Below, one piece after another: positions 1 through 12,400 of a stretch of 64,000 nt of DNA. The translations under genes were made by a program, and so were the position numbers. Source of the DNA: Apostichopus japonicus (Eukaryota > Echinodermata > Holothuroidea > Aspidochirotida > Stichopodidae); the NCBI RefSeq assembly GCF_037975245.1, contig NC_092562.1, positions 12,530,001-12,594,000 of the forward strand, read 5' to 3'. Under the pieces are notes generated by a model, which saw only the letters and a program-made list of their open reading frames with translations, did not search any database and was not told where the DNA came from. The first letter of the stretch is position 1. Every line of letters begins with the position of its first letter.

Positions 1-772
1 GCTTGGGTCCACTACAATATACAGTACGATGGCATAAGTATGTACAGTTCCTATGACATAATAATTATAATAATTCCCCTTCATGTGCGGAACTATCCGG
101 AGTTATAGAACAGACATTCAAGTTGTACTGTATCGGGAACGGCTAACCAAATAACCATTTTAAAATCAATTTAAAGTTAATATGACACGAATATGTGTTC
201 ATGCGATGTAAATTTACGACGCTATTCGGTGAGACGATCTATTCACCACGATTGGAAAGCCTTGTTATAGTATCAATATAAGATTAACAAATGTTCAAAC
301 AATAGGTTCAATTCCAAGACAGTTTAAAACAACGAGTCCTTCATGTTCCGCAGATTACGTAAATAGTCTTGTTCCAATACGAACAAATAGCTTCTTTCAT
401 CCCCGACTTAAGTATTCGAACAACAAAAATGATCTCTCTCTCCACCTCTCTCCCTCTATAGCTTCTACATATGTTGTTTTGATTGTACGTATAGAGCAGT
501 TGGAATTAGCAATTAACAGGGCTGAGTATACTTGTAACCCCTACTTTGTATAGCCTACTTTCAATACTGAATAGTTCTTGTTTGGTAACCTATAACAAAT
601 AGTTTATCGATTATCATTGGCACCCAACGAGTGAAAAGCATTTTCTTTTTTTGTTAACCAAAAGGATTTATGCAGAAAATCCCTGGACGTATAACTCAGT
701 CACGACTGAGAAATGGGTCTATCGATCTGAAGTTCGTATTATCACAGGGTCCCATCGCCGGAGCATATAAAC

Positions 773-788
773 CAGGCGCGTATCCAGG
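773..788 (+). repeat. Transposon-end-like motif (CAGGCGCGTATCCAGG)
   Basis: A 16-base motif of the style found at ends of hAT-like elements. An inverted copy with one mismatch lies at 2664-2679. More diverged inverted copies lie at 8054-8069 and 42522-42536, each next to G- or C-rich sequence. The flanking 8 bases at 765-772 and 2680-2687 do not match, so an intact element spanning 773-2679 is not shown. Confidence 0.4.
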
Positions 789-814
789 ATTTTCTAACCC
801 GGGGGGCGCGAATT

Positions 815-920
815 ACTATCTAAGCGGAGCGCCACCATTGGTTGGCGCGGAGCGTACAAGAAAATTTTTGGTTTTGATACCCCCCAGATCACCGGAAATG
901 GCACTTCTCGGGCTTGAAAA
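815..920 (+). repeat. Interspersed repeat copy 1 (shared internal segment)
   Basis: About 105 bases beginning CTATCTAAGCGGAGCGCCAC. Clearly similar copies occur at 1999-2105 in the same orientation and at 37355-37450 in inverted orientation. The last copy lies inside a bounded hAT-like MITE, which supports a transposon origin. Confidence 0.75.
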
Positions 921-1998
921 TGAGCAACCAGATGTACACTTTTGCCTGAGAACCAAGTATTTCCCAAAAGTTTTATTTCCATCCATAACCTTTTTGAAGA
1001 TTGTCACCAGTCACACATCATGTTGGACCTCATTGCATGTCCTATGGATCATTGCTTTTGTAGGTGATTCTACATCACGGCCCACAATATCCGAAAGCCC
1101 CACTTTTGAAGGTTTTAAGCCCATTATTTGTTGAGCATTTGAAAATTGAGATTTCTCGTGAATAAAATCACTTGAAAACATACCCATAATGTTGCAGAAA
1201 ATTCAATCTATGGATAACCAATATAGAAAAACCTCCTTGAACCCCTAACAGACAGGTGAAAATTGCACGAGTAGAGGAAAGTATGATGAATAATGTTGGT
1301 GAGGAAATTTTGGAAAATTCTGACACAGTTAATTTATTGGTGTAGAAATATTGCAACCTCTTATAATGGCTATTGGTTGAAGGAACAGAAAAATAGCAGA
1401 TATTTCCGATATCAGGTATATCGAAACCGAACACTACACACATAGGCGTAGGTCCCGTAGGAGGCGGGGGCTGCAGCCCCCCCCCCCCGCAACCCAATTT
1501 TTTCCCATTTTTTTCGGACACCTACTGAAAGAAAAATAAATAGCAATGAATAGCTTAAAAATGATCTCCGTGGTAATTAAAATAAAGTTGTAAGCTTGGC
1601 CGACATTACTACTGTAAAAGAGAGTTTTGACATAAATGGATCTGTATGCTTTTTCTCCATCTACATAAGATATTTGGTTGTTTACATTAGCATTTGGCGG
1701 TATACTGTGCAACTTTGACGGACCGTGCGGTACACGATGCCATGCGTTGTAATGACCGATGTTCGCTTATATGATATTGGCATCGATATGTTGAACGCGC
1801 GTTTTGGCTTTTTTTTCGGGCAAGTCATTACAGCCCCCAAATCCAATTGGGCTCCTACGCCTTTGACTACACACATATACAGTTTTTGAGGCTGTTCATC
1901 GTGGAAAATGCATTTCAATGCTCACTGATATGATGTTATATCTGCTCTTTGCTTTACAAATTCGAAGAGGCGTGTAGCGAGTAATTGCCTGTAGGCAA

Positions 1999-2105
1999 AC
2001 TATCTAAGCGAAGCGCCACCATGAGTTGGCGCGAAGCGTACAAGAAAAATTTTGGCCGAAAATGCCTCCCAGATCGCTGGAAATGACACTTCCCAGGCCT
2101 TGTAA
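1999..2105 (+). repeat. Interspersed repeat copy 2
   Basis: Second copy of the segment at 815-920. It shares the TAAGCG-AGCGCCACCA start, the GGCGCGAAGCGTACAAGAAAA centre and the AGATCGCTGGAAATGACACT end, and is followed by a G-run and C-rich sequence from about 2165. Confidence 0.75.
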
Positions 2106-2498
2106 GTTGCATCTAAGCATTGTCTATTTTGAAATTACTAGCGATGTCATAAAGAAAATTTGCTCGGGGGGGGGGGCGGTCGCCCCCTTCCCGAAATGTT
2201 CCCCGACGACTCGGTCGAGTTCAAGACTAGCCACAGTTGGTTCCATATAGCACAATTCTACAATTGTTTAAGGCGTCCATACACACACACGCGTTATGAT
2301 AGACCATATATAGTATTTATATAGATACATTAGTGAGAGAGGAAAAATGGAAACGTCAAAAATGGAGTTGTCGATGTAAGGGGTAGGGTGAGGCGCACAC
2401 CCCTTCCATAATCATTGATCTGTCACTGGCTACCTGTGTATATAATAGGGATCAGCGCTTTAACTATGACTGTTCCTCTTTCTCTTCCCGAGGTCTTG

Positions 2499-2632
2499 GC
2501 TATCTTCTACTCCCTCCTTTCTCTATTATCCCTCTTTTTTTTCTTTTTCTTTTCCCTTCCTTCCTCTCCTCCTTTTCTTTTTTCCCCCTCCTTTTCCCTT
2601 TTTTCTTCTCTTTTTTTCTCTCCTCTTTTCCT
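2499..2632 (+). repeat. Polypyrimidine tract
   Basis: About 130 bases almost entirely C and T on the + strand, mostly runs of T3-T8 and C2-C5. It ends at a CCCGGGGGGCGCGCGC block that borders the transposon-end-like motif at 2664-2679. Confidence 0.8.
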
Positions 2633-2663
2633 TACCCGGGGGGCGCGCGCTCCCAACGCCCCC

Positions 2664-2679
2664 CCTGGATACGCACCTG
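2664..2679 (-). repeat. Transposon-end-like motif, inverted copy
   Basis: CCTGGATACGCACCTG. Its reverse complement differs from 773-788 at one base. It directly follows a run of seven C. Confidence 0.4.
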
Positions 2680-4172
2680 TCAACTTATGACGCCAGATAA
2701 AATTGAGTTAGAGCCAGTAAAGTTCAAAAAGGGGAAAATATATATGCGATTGACGAAAGAGGCAACCTGAAAGGCAAAGTAGCAATAATGAGGCAACATA
2801 CTGTAAGCAACCTGGTGAAAGTTGCATCCAGTTCCTACGTCCTCTTTTTAGAGATGGCAGCATTTGTAACTGATGCTTTTTTTTACCATATGTAGAAGTA
2901 AGCCGGTATGATGTCCTAAAACCTCACTAATAAAATTCTAGTATGTTTCTTTCTATAAAGTTTGCATCCAGTTAATTTCTTACTTCAAATTCGGGACATA
3001 TCTCAATATGAAAACACTATATCATTGACATATATTGTTAACTTCACATCTCCTTAGGTACTTTCTTTTGGTAACCATATTCAATACAAGGTCAAAGCAA
3101 TAAAGTTAATATACAGACAATTAGAAGAAAAGGAAAATAAAGCAAAAACAAATTGCTGTCAGTTTGCAACTATGATATCACACCTATTTGCTGTAAGTTT
3201 ACCTATTATAAATATATATCACTTTAACGCTATGTATAGTTACCTAAGTGCATGTCAATTTCACCCGGATGCATAGTATATGCTACTTTCTCATCAGTTT
3301 AAAATGATTTCCCCTCTTGGCTGTATCCTATCAAGTGGGTTAATAAATTTGTAAAAGTTATAACGCAAGCCGTATTGATCCTATAGCAGGATCTTATTCA
3401 GAGACTAACTTAAACGAAAACAAACTAGGAACACATAAAGAGACACATATTGACAGACAGTCAAATGGGACAAAATGATTATTGCATAGAACAAAAATAG
3501 ACACAATAGAGGAGAGGTGAGATGAAGGTATAAAGAACGGTGAGAGGTTTAAAGCAGGGATTTGTTATAGAAGTGGGGTGTAACAGGGGTGTAACGATAA
3601 TGGCTACTTAGTAATGCAGATGGAAAAAATGGAAGGTGGATTAGTCATTCCCATCTTGGATGTGGAGACTATGGGGATGAATGAAGGGGAGGGGGCGTTA
3701 GATAGAATAACGTTCTCTACTGCGACGAACCTGTATCGAGGCGGTTAACTAGAAAGTCAATGCCTGGATTGATCATATACGGGTGTATTTAAAAACATAT
3801 ATAATATATGTGTTTTTTCAACACACTTAAACAACTACACGTCCATCGGAGCATTCAGTCTGTGCACGTACGAGTGCAATGCATTCCGAAATTCATTGAA
3901 TCAAGTTCTGCTCTTGTACTGAAACGTAACAACATATTGAAACGGATATGAGTCAAAACAAAAGATCTTGCTTAACAAATGTTTTTAATGGGACAATGGA
4001 AGGTGTAAGACATCGCCCTCTACTTTGAACAATACCGATTACACAAATATCGATATAAAACCAAGAATTGCGGTTACGTGGATATCGTTGGAAAAGTAAT
4101 CACTAAGTGGGTGGAAGGTGAGGAATAGGGATAGGACGGATGGTAGGGAAACGTCGAGTGTGTATTGGTGAG

Positions 4173-4173
<1 letters not shown>

Positions 4174-4210
<37 letters not shown>
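4174..4210. repeat. (AT)n microsatellite
   Basis: About 37 bases of uninterrupted alternating A and T. Short open frames crossing it on both strands show Ile-Tyr runs, which are artefacts of the repeat. Confidence 0.95.
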
Positions 4211-4212
<2 letters not shown>

Positions 4213-7200
4213 GGTTTCAAAGGTAGTGCTTCTATAAATTTGTGTTTGTGGGGCAACAATGTGACCCCGAATTGTTTGTTACATTTTTCATATTCCCATA
4301 AGTTGTACGAATTATTCCACTGTATAGCGAAAAGAGACTCGTTGCCGCCTTTATACGCCATACAATTGTTTTGAAGTCTGATGTGAAAGAAAAATAAAGT
4401 AGAAGAAAATACAAAAGAAAGTACATAGATAAGCCTAGTCGATACGTGCGTGATAATCTCATTTAATACCATGCTGTTTTCATATGGAGTCGTGTGTAAG
4501 GTAGCCTCGAGAAGACCTTCCTTGTTATCGTTCTAAAAACGTGTCAGATTACAACCCCGATTAAGGAGATACTGTTAACTGCCGTGTATACATTGTTGGT
4601 TCTTTAAGCGAAGAGTCACTCCAGCTTCGGTCTACACCGGTACGTGCATCACTACCAAAACCGTTCCTGTGAAAAAAGATTCAAGTTACTGATTTCAAAA
4701 GGTAAAACTTTTTAATTCCCCCCCCTTCCTGTTGGCAAATGAAGGGGCCATAAAATATTTATTATTTTGCTTTGCGTAGATTTACTATTAAGACTGCTGT
4801 GACTGTCCCTGATTTTGTATACATATTCATGAATGACTATAAGCTATACAATATATTACTATATATATGCGAGAGAGTTTCTAAATACTGCGTTGAATCT
4901 ATACCGTTTGTCGTGAGTTCTTATTGTCGCTTTCGGATGTGATTAAAACAAAAATCGTTGCTCAGTCGGGTCATACATACGCATTGTAGACAGGTAATCA
5001 GTTAACCTTGTTCGAGTATTTTCGTCTATATCAGTCACGTGCAATGTGCTTGTCCAACATGTGAAGATACAGTACAGCGACATTTTTTTGCACTTTATCG
5101 TCTTGAATTCGAGTTGTCGTAGTAGTGTACACTAACCGTAGCATATAGACTTATATATGCTTATAATATATATATACATATGCTATTGCAGTGTTATGCG
5201 GAGTACATTTATCCGAGTACAGCTGAGTACCTCTAAGTACTCCAAGTAACCTACAGCCTACATATGCAATATTTCAGTAGAATAGTCAAATAATTAAAGT
5301 ATAAGTAGGGCCATGGGGTAGGTTGCTCACAAGGTGAATGACAGTAAAACAAGACAACAGCTATGACCACCTTTGAATATAAAATAATTAAAAAGAATGT
5401 TTCGGAACACTAGAGTTGAATGATCTGGTACTGTCCAGTAAGTTGCACAATGATTGGCGGGTTTACGTATACACGTCTTGAGAATTAATTTCAAAGTAAA
5501 ACATGCTTGTAAGAACAGCATTTTTCCATTGTAAGATGCAAATACAGCCCCAAATTATAATATGAATGAATTAAATCATTTGTATGTTTAAGACGTTTCA
5601 AAATATCACCGAACAGTTGTTAAGATGTTTATACACTTTTAAAATTACGAACCATAATAACGTATTAAATGATTTATTAGTCATAATAATAGACCTCAAA
5701 AGTATATCACTGTATGCTTATTACTGTATAATTATCACTTCCGCAGGAACTTGTAAATCGAAACCTTAGCTGTTCGGGTCACTCCGGTCGTGGAGATCAA
5801 CTCTCTGTAATGGCTTGACCTATAGTATTTGTGGACATCCCCCCACCTCCACTCCCCTAATTCTTACTAAATTGTGTATTCTCTGTAAGTTGAACTTCAT
5901 CCGCTATCCATAGTTAAAATTAATTTCTCCCGCGTATGACCTGCAAATGTTCCTCAGGCGCGGATGAATGCTACCCTTTGCAAATATACAGAAAATTCCC
6001 AACGTAGTTATAAGCGCAATTGATTATAGACCTATTTATATGCCTCAGAGTATATACCTGGTCCAGTTTATGGCCTCTAAAAGTGTATTTCTTTATATGC
6101 TCTCAGACACCCCCACTCTCCCCTCTCTTCCCTCTCTCCCCTCTCTCCCCGACAATCCAAAAGAATCAGAGTCAACGACAGGGCCACACCCTCCTTCATA
6201 AAATCACCTGTTCGCTCCCCTAATTATTATACCAATTAAAATGACGTTTAGGAGACAAAGTGAAATGATTATGAATAAAAATGATATCATCCATTTATGA
6301 TGTGTTTAAAAAAAACTGAGTGTGTTGAAATACAAGAAAGCTAAGTGTACTTGGAATCCCCAACCCCTCAACCCAAATCGAAACTAGACACGACTTTTTT
6401 TTGCTGCATTAAAGATTTGAATCGCAACTTTCTGTAACTAAAAGAATGATTGGTCGTTCATCTGTATAACGGCTCTACAAACTAGCAATGTGTGTACATT
6501 CTTCTAACCGTACCAACCGTGTTGAAGAACGGTTTAATTTCTCTTAAAGGAAACAAAGAAAACGGCTGGCACTGACAGCCTAATATGACCTTGCTGTCAA
6601 CTTGATATTTCCCGGAAGGGAACAAAGCCGTTTGATCAGGTCGCTCATCACAAATATCTCTTTCCTTGTATCCTTCGTAATGCTACATTGTCACTAATCA
6701 AGAAGCCTGTTTCAAAACAATTCTGATGGCTACTTGATTAAAGGGTCCAGACTCGAAAAGTCTCTACTTACTTCTGGTTCCTCCACTTCCATTATAGCAT
6801 ATTTTGAACTTTGTTTCTTGTTATATCATCATAATGTGAGTAAATTACTCATTGACTCTGTTACTGTTAATTTATATGGAAAGTGGAAAATAAACTTGAA
6901 ACTTGAATCTACGGGGTTTCTAGTGCCCTCTCGCATTCGTAGATTGTACTGCGCGGAGTGGTCGTTATTGACCTTTTTACCGGTATGTGTTAGAGTACTT
7001 CCCGGTCACTTCGTTTGACCACCAATAGTAGTGGTTAATGGCTAAGTGAGTGTAATATACCTGGTCTTGTGAAGGGCAAATTTCCTTGACTATTTCCTTA
7101 GTATGTACTTGTACGCACATCGAACGTATGTGTGAACTACCGTTGTGTATTTCCTTGTTGGTTTCCTTAGAGACCTATGCTATAGGGTCTCTTCCCACAG

Positions 7201-8279
7201 AGTAATTCAAATTACCGGAACGTAAAACAAACCTCTCCTTTAACTTTTGAGTGCCATAGTGTTGATTTACACGAGAAAACCTTATCATCAGATAACAGGC
7301 AGAAGCCAAAGACGTAGGTAGATAGAGGTATCCTGCGTTGCTTGCTTATACGTGTCTTCAGTATAGTATAAGTGGTATTGTCACAAGAGTGATCGCAGGC
7401 AAAGGAGTATAGGTCTAAGACTCTTAAGTAGATGATATTTGCCCTTTAATTATAAACACTACCTTTGTTCGAGGACGATCCGGATCGAACCAAGGTTACA
7501 AATTTAATGTTGCTAATGTGTACGCATATCTCTTCGCTTGAACAACCAAAATAGGTTCTCTCGATTGAGCAATATTTAATCGGACGAAGTTATGCTTGTG
7601 ATTTGTACGATCGCGTCGTTTATGTAAGAAATGTGATTGAATTGTATTAAATGAAATACAGAAATTGCTGGACGGCACAGCTCGGAACATGGCTGAAATG
7701 CATCATGCAGTTTTACGTTAACGGAGCGTAATTCGACCTTAATTAGGCACAGTGTGTACGTACACTCAATTAACCTATCATACTTTATAATTCATCGTTC
7801 GAACGAAGATCTCCCAGTATACGGTGTCTTAACATATCTAATACAGTCGAAGTTGTGCGGATATCATACCATACCTACCAGTTATATATAGGCCTAAATT
7901 ACCAGTCATATTGGTAGGGCATTTACGTGAACAAATAAAAAGTATTATTTGACTGTCGCAATGTACAGCGTCATTGGTCTACATTTTTTTTGGCCTGCGC
8001 AAAGGGGGTGCGCGCTCTCTGCCCGTCCCCCGACCATACCCCCCCCCCCCTCACCTGAATACGCGCCTGTAACCGGAACTACAGGAAAGGCTTGAAAACA
8101 ATTGTACCGCATCATTAAGTTTTTCAAAATCGATCTTTTGAATAGAAATTACTTTAATTGTTCTTGAAACAGACTCAGTGTAATGTACGAACCATTCGCA
8201 TTGAAACGGGGTTTGTTCTATAGTCAAGAATGGTCGTATGGCAAGTCGTTTTAACATTTACCTACCAATTCTACTTTAG

Positions 8280-8760
8280 TTAAATTGCTTTCCACGTAAG
8301 TAAAAAAAAACATTTTTTTTATTCTACTTAAATTGAATTCAATTTCACTTAAGAGGAAACATTTGACTTGCGTCGAATTCTATTTCACTTCAGCTGAATT
8401 TAATACGACTAGAATAAATGACACTTAAGCTTAACTGAATTCGACTTTAACTACATAGCATTTTACTGTAGTATATGACCTATTTTGCTTAAGGTGAAAT
8501 AAAATTCCACGTAAGTAGAATTGAATTATTTACTTAACTATAGATTTCTTTTTCACTGAATTAAAATTGAATTCATACTTCAATGGAAATGACTTAAGTA
8601 ACCTATATGGCCTATTTTATCTAGCCCAAGTGAAATAGACTTAAACTTAAGTATAATTGCATTGTACTTGAGTGAAATTTCACTTCACTGAAGTGAAATG
8701 CCATTTTACTTAAGTAGAATTCAGCGTCACTTAAATGGAGTTTTAAATTCTAAAAATTAA
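8280..8760. repeat. Decayed array of palindromic CACTTAAGTGAAAT-type motifs
   Basis: Roughly 480 bases in which variants of ACTTAAGT, GTGAAAT, ATTTCACTT and GAATTC recur every 15-30 bases in both orientations. One very palindromic stretch, GAAATTTCACTTCACTGAAG, lies near 8680-8700. No fixed period is visible. It looks like an old degenerate satellite or nested fold-back sequence. Confidence 0.6.
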
Positions 8761-9389
8761 TATGCAAGTCAACATTTGTGTTAACAAACCTTTAAAAGCA
8801 ATTAATACAAAAGAATCTTGTAATGAGTAATACATTTAGTTTGGAAGTAGCTTCAGTTTGTTTTTCTCCAAAATATGAGGTAACTTTAAACTGTAGATGA
8901 GCACATGCACATAGATGTGCAATACAGTATTTTAGTTCCTTGCTTTGCTCCACTTACCGTCTTTTTTTTATCACTTTAAACAATTAAAATCATGCAATAG
9001 CCAGCACATCCAACATTGTTACGTCTGCCTGTACAATATCACAAACATAAACACGTTTGACGCGTATATTTTTGGGTTCAAAGGGCATATTACTTCGATT
9101 CATATTGACATGTGTATATTTGTATACATTTTCACTTGAAGAATTTCTCGGCAACAATGCACATCTATCAAAACGTCGGGAAAAGAGATTAGGCCTACGT
9201 GTCGACATAGGCCTACGAGAATTATTTCATAGTTTATTTGGCGCGAAAATTATGTATTATTATTAAATCAAAACTCAATTCCAGTATCTATCACCTTTTA
9301 AAGTTGCTTTGTTGTCAATAAACAGGTTTTACTTTTGCTATCGTCTTGTAATGTTTCACTTCAGGAGGGTGTGACAGCTACAAATTAAA

Positions 9390-9450
9390 ATGAAGATGAA
9401 AACCATTATTTTGCTGCTCATCTCGACTTTTGGAATTTGCAGAGGATCAG
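9390..9450 (+). CDS. Gene A exon 1: signal peptide
   Basis: The ATG at 9390 opens a short frame: two lysines, then a hydrophobic stretch I-I-L-L-L-I-S-T-F-G-I-C, then R-G-S. This is typical of a cleaved secretion signal. The exon ends after codon position 1 at a GTATAT donor, matching the phase of every downstream exon. The first exon of gene B encodes a closely similar peptide. A second in-frame ATG lies two codons on; the first was chosen because it gives a normal n-region. The following intron (9451-10988) shows nothing recognisable apart from a G-run near 10123. Confidence 0.8.
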
Positions 9451-12400
9451 GTATATATATAATATAAGATACTCCATCAGAATATAATATACTACATCGC
9501 AACTTTACCATGTGAAATTGCTATTTGTCTCTGTAAACAGAAAGATGCGACCTTTTTCTTGAGCGGGAATTCATAGACCATGGGGCTGTTATTTGATATA
9601 AATTAAACCAAAACAGTGTCATTTCACTACACTGTTCATGGAAAAAAGACAGAACGGGTCTAAATTTTAAACGTAACGAAACTTTCCGAATATCACACAT
9701 TATTGTTTTCATTTCCTCCTTAAACATGCCTTTTGGAAATTCATTTTGATACACTAAAACGCTTGTGTGTAACGGTGGTGTGAATCTTAAAATTTGTCCA
9801 TGCCTGTATACTCCGTATTATTTGAAATCAAATCATGGCAACAACAAAAAATCAGAAACCGTTTAAAAAGCCTCTGCGAAACAACTGAGTCCCTGAAAGT
9901 TGCAGGAGGAGAGATTTGCTTGCATATTTTCGGACCCAAAATACTGCAATGATACTATTTTCAAAACAGCTCGAATTTAGGATCGACAGGGGTACGGCAA
10001 ACATTTTTTTATCAAAAAATACTCTGGATTTTGGCAAGGTACTACAGCTATTTTTCAGAATTCAAAACTTCAACGATTTCCACTAAATTGGAAGGAAATA
10101 AAGATATTTCTTTGAGAGAGAGAGGGGGGGGGGGGGGAAACGGACAGAAATGACATAAAATAGGAGAGATTGGCAATATCGTTTGCAATACCGTAAACGA
10201 CTGACTTTTACCAACCGATTCACACAGAGATTACAGTAACTACTGTAAATTTTAGTGTTTTGTGCCACAGTACTAACTGGATTGTGCTGATAAATTTGAT
10301 TAATCTGTAGCATGTGCTATTAGGATTAGTAAGAACTGAGGATATGCTGTGTGTAACAACAAAAAATGCATAAAGCTGTATATTTTGGGATTACACATAT
10401 CCCGGATTCTTACTGTAGTTCTGAGTTCTTACTGTACTAAGTAGTATTGTAGTTTTACTGTGGTACAAAACTTGAAGATTTATAGTAGTTACTGTGATAT
10501 ATATATGTATCTGTTGCCTTTACGTGTCCCGCAGTTGCTTAAACAGTTGTTATATCACTAGAATTTCGAACAACGTTTGAGTCCCGAATTTGTTTTATTG
10601 ATAATGAAGTTTAATTATCAGGTAATTATGAGGGCATCCGCGGCAACCTGATGATAATGCCCTAGCTGGTAGTTGTTGCCGTAGGTCACGGATGGTGTTT
10701 TTAGGGCGTTACGGCAGCGGTAGGTTAGATACAGTCCCGCATTTTCTTTAAAAATCTGAAAATCATAGTTTTGTACATTGCGATTCGTTCAAAGAAAATG
10801 ATTCGAGTGACAACTGAAGTTCAAGGTACTACCCTTTAAATTGTTAATTGTGATTTTTTCTCCGAACCATTGATATATGTGTTTAACGTGTAGAATACAT
10901 TTTTTTGTCTTTGCAAACTGGCACAGGTAGGCTACACAAAACAAATACAGTTTGTGTTATCACCAGTATGTTATTCGTTTTGTTTTAGTGATAGATGATG
11001 TCCGACTGGTGGAAGGAAAAAACGCCATGAGTGGACGAGTTGAAGTTTTAGTCAATGGTGAATGGGGGACAGTTTGCGATGACTTATGGGACGATGACGA
11101 TGCTGAGGTGGTCTGTAGGTACCTTGGTTACTCGGGGTCCCTAGCAGCTCGAGGCTTAGCATATTATGGAGTGGGAACTGGTTCGATCCTTCTCGATAAT
11201 GTTCGCTGTGACGGAACAGAAATGTCCCTAAATGACTGCGACAAGAATGTTATCGGCGACAACGATTGTTCCCATAGTGAAGATGCTGGTGTTGAATGTC
11301 TCGGTATGTGTGATATGTAATATCTAGTACGCAGTTATTATGTAGGCGTTTAACTTCATGCAGAGAAACAGCTATGTAAATTGCAAAGTACTTCTGAAAG
11401 ATATACTTCCGGATAAGAGATGTAATCTGTCCGTTATAAAGAAGACATACAAACTGCTATTAAGTTCAAAACCGTGTTAGAGTGCATACCCTGTTTCACA
11501 TGTGATTGCTCGAAGGTGACTTTGTGTTTTTGCATAGATAAACTGGAAATTTAAGTTAATTGCTGCAGGTGGTCCGGGACGTCTTCATGGTAAATGTTCT
11601 TCTTTAAAAAACCTTTCCTTTCCCAAAGGTAAACGTTTCATCAAAATACAATATTTCAACAATGATGAGCAATTACTAATACAATTTGAAAGGAAAGATG
11701 AAACACGTCCGCAGGCTGCTCTATTGCCGTCATGATGTCAGCCGACGTTGCCAGATACCTTGGATACCTTGGACGCACCGTACAAGAGGGCACACGCGCG
11801 CGCACACACACATCATCGAAATTAATATCTTTGCGAAAAAAAACCTCACTATCAGTTGTAGGAGTTTTGTTCTCCCTAGTTTCCTTGTAAATATTTAAAC
11901 GCTTACCTCTTTTTCTGAAGTATCCCTTTAAGGTTCACGATGAATGTTCAGTATATGTACGGTCGAAAAACAGTCTGCTTTGAACCAACAACCCATAAAA
12001 GCTGATGTCAGATATGGTGCACTTCTTTTATAACTCACTCACCTTCAGTTTACATAAAGCAATAAACACCAACGGTACACAGCAGCAGATAAAAGATAAA
12101 TCAAAACGCAATGTAAGCCAAAGTCGCAGAAGCTGAATTCAGTTTGACAATAAGTCACGTAATATCAATACCCTATAAAACAACGCGTTCCTGTGTTTTG
12201 TTTTGTATCAGGGTTTTAACACGTTAAATTAAAACGTGAGTTGCACTGACAATTTTTACTTCAATTTCGCATCATAAATTACGTCATTATGGCAGAAATA
12301 CGAATGAGGAAAAGAAAAGACATTTCTAAGTAACAGCAATGATACATTTCGATATACATTATGTCATTTTAAACGCTCCAGTACCGCAGTGCAGCCGATA

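Larger units (their letters stand above)
1..9389. other. Intergenic region upstream of gene A
   Basis: I see no convincing gene here on either strand. Open frames are short, lack recognisable domains, and several lie inside repeats, for example the frame at 670-1134, which sits in transposon-like sequence. The stretch holds the repeat copies, pyrimidine tract, (AT)n tract and motif array listed separately. No promoter element for gene A could be assigned with confidence. Confidence 0.6.

Noticed and set aside
670-1134. 154-residue open frame on the + strand
   Set aside because: It overlaps the interspersed repeat at 815-920 and a transposon-end motif, has no recognisable domain, and has equal-length frames on the opposite strand.
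4074-4472. 132-residue minus-strand frame
   Set aside because: It runs across the (AT)n tract, giving an I-Y-I-Y stretch, and shows no domain.
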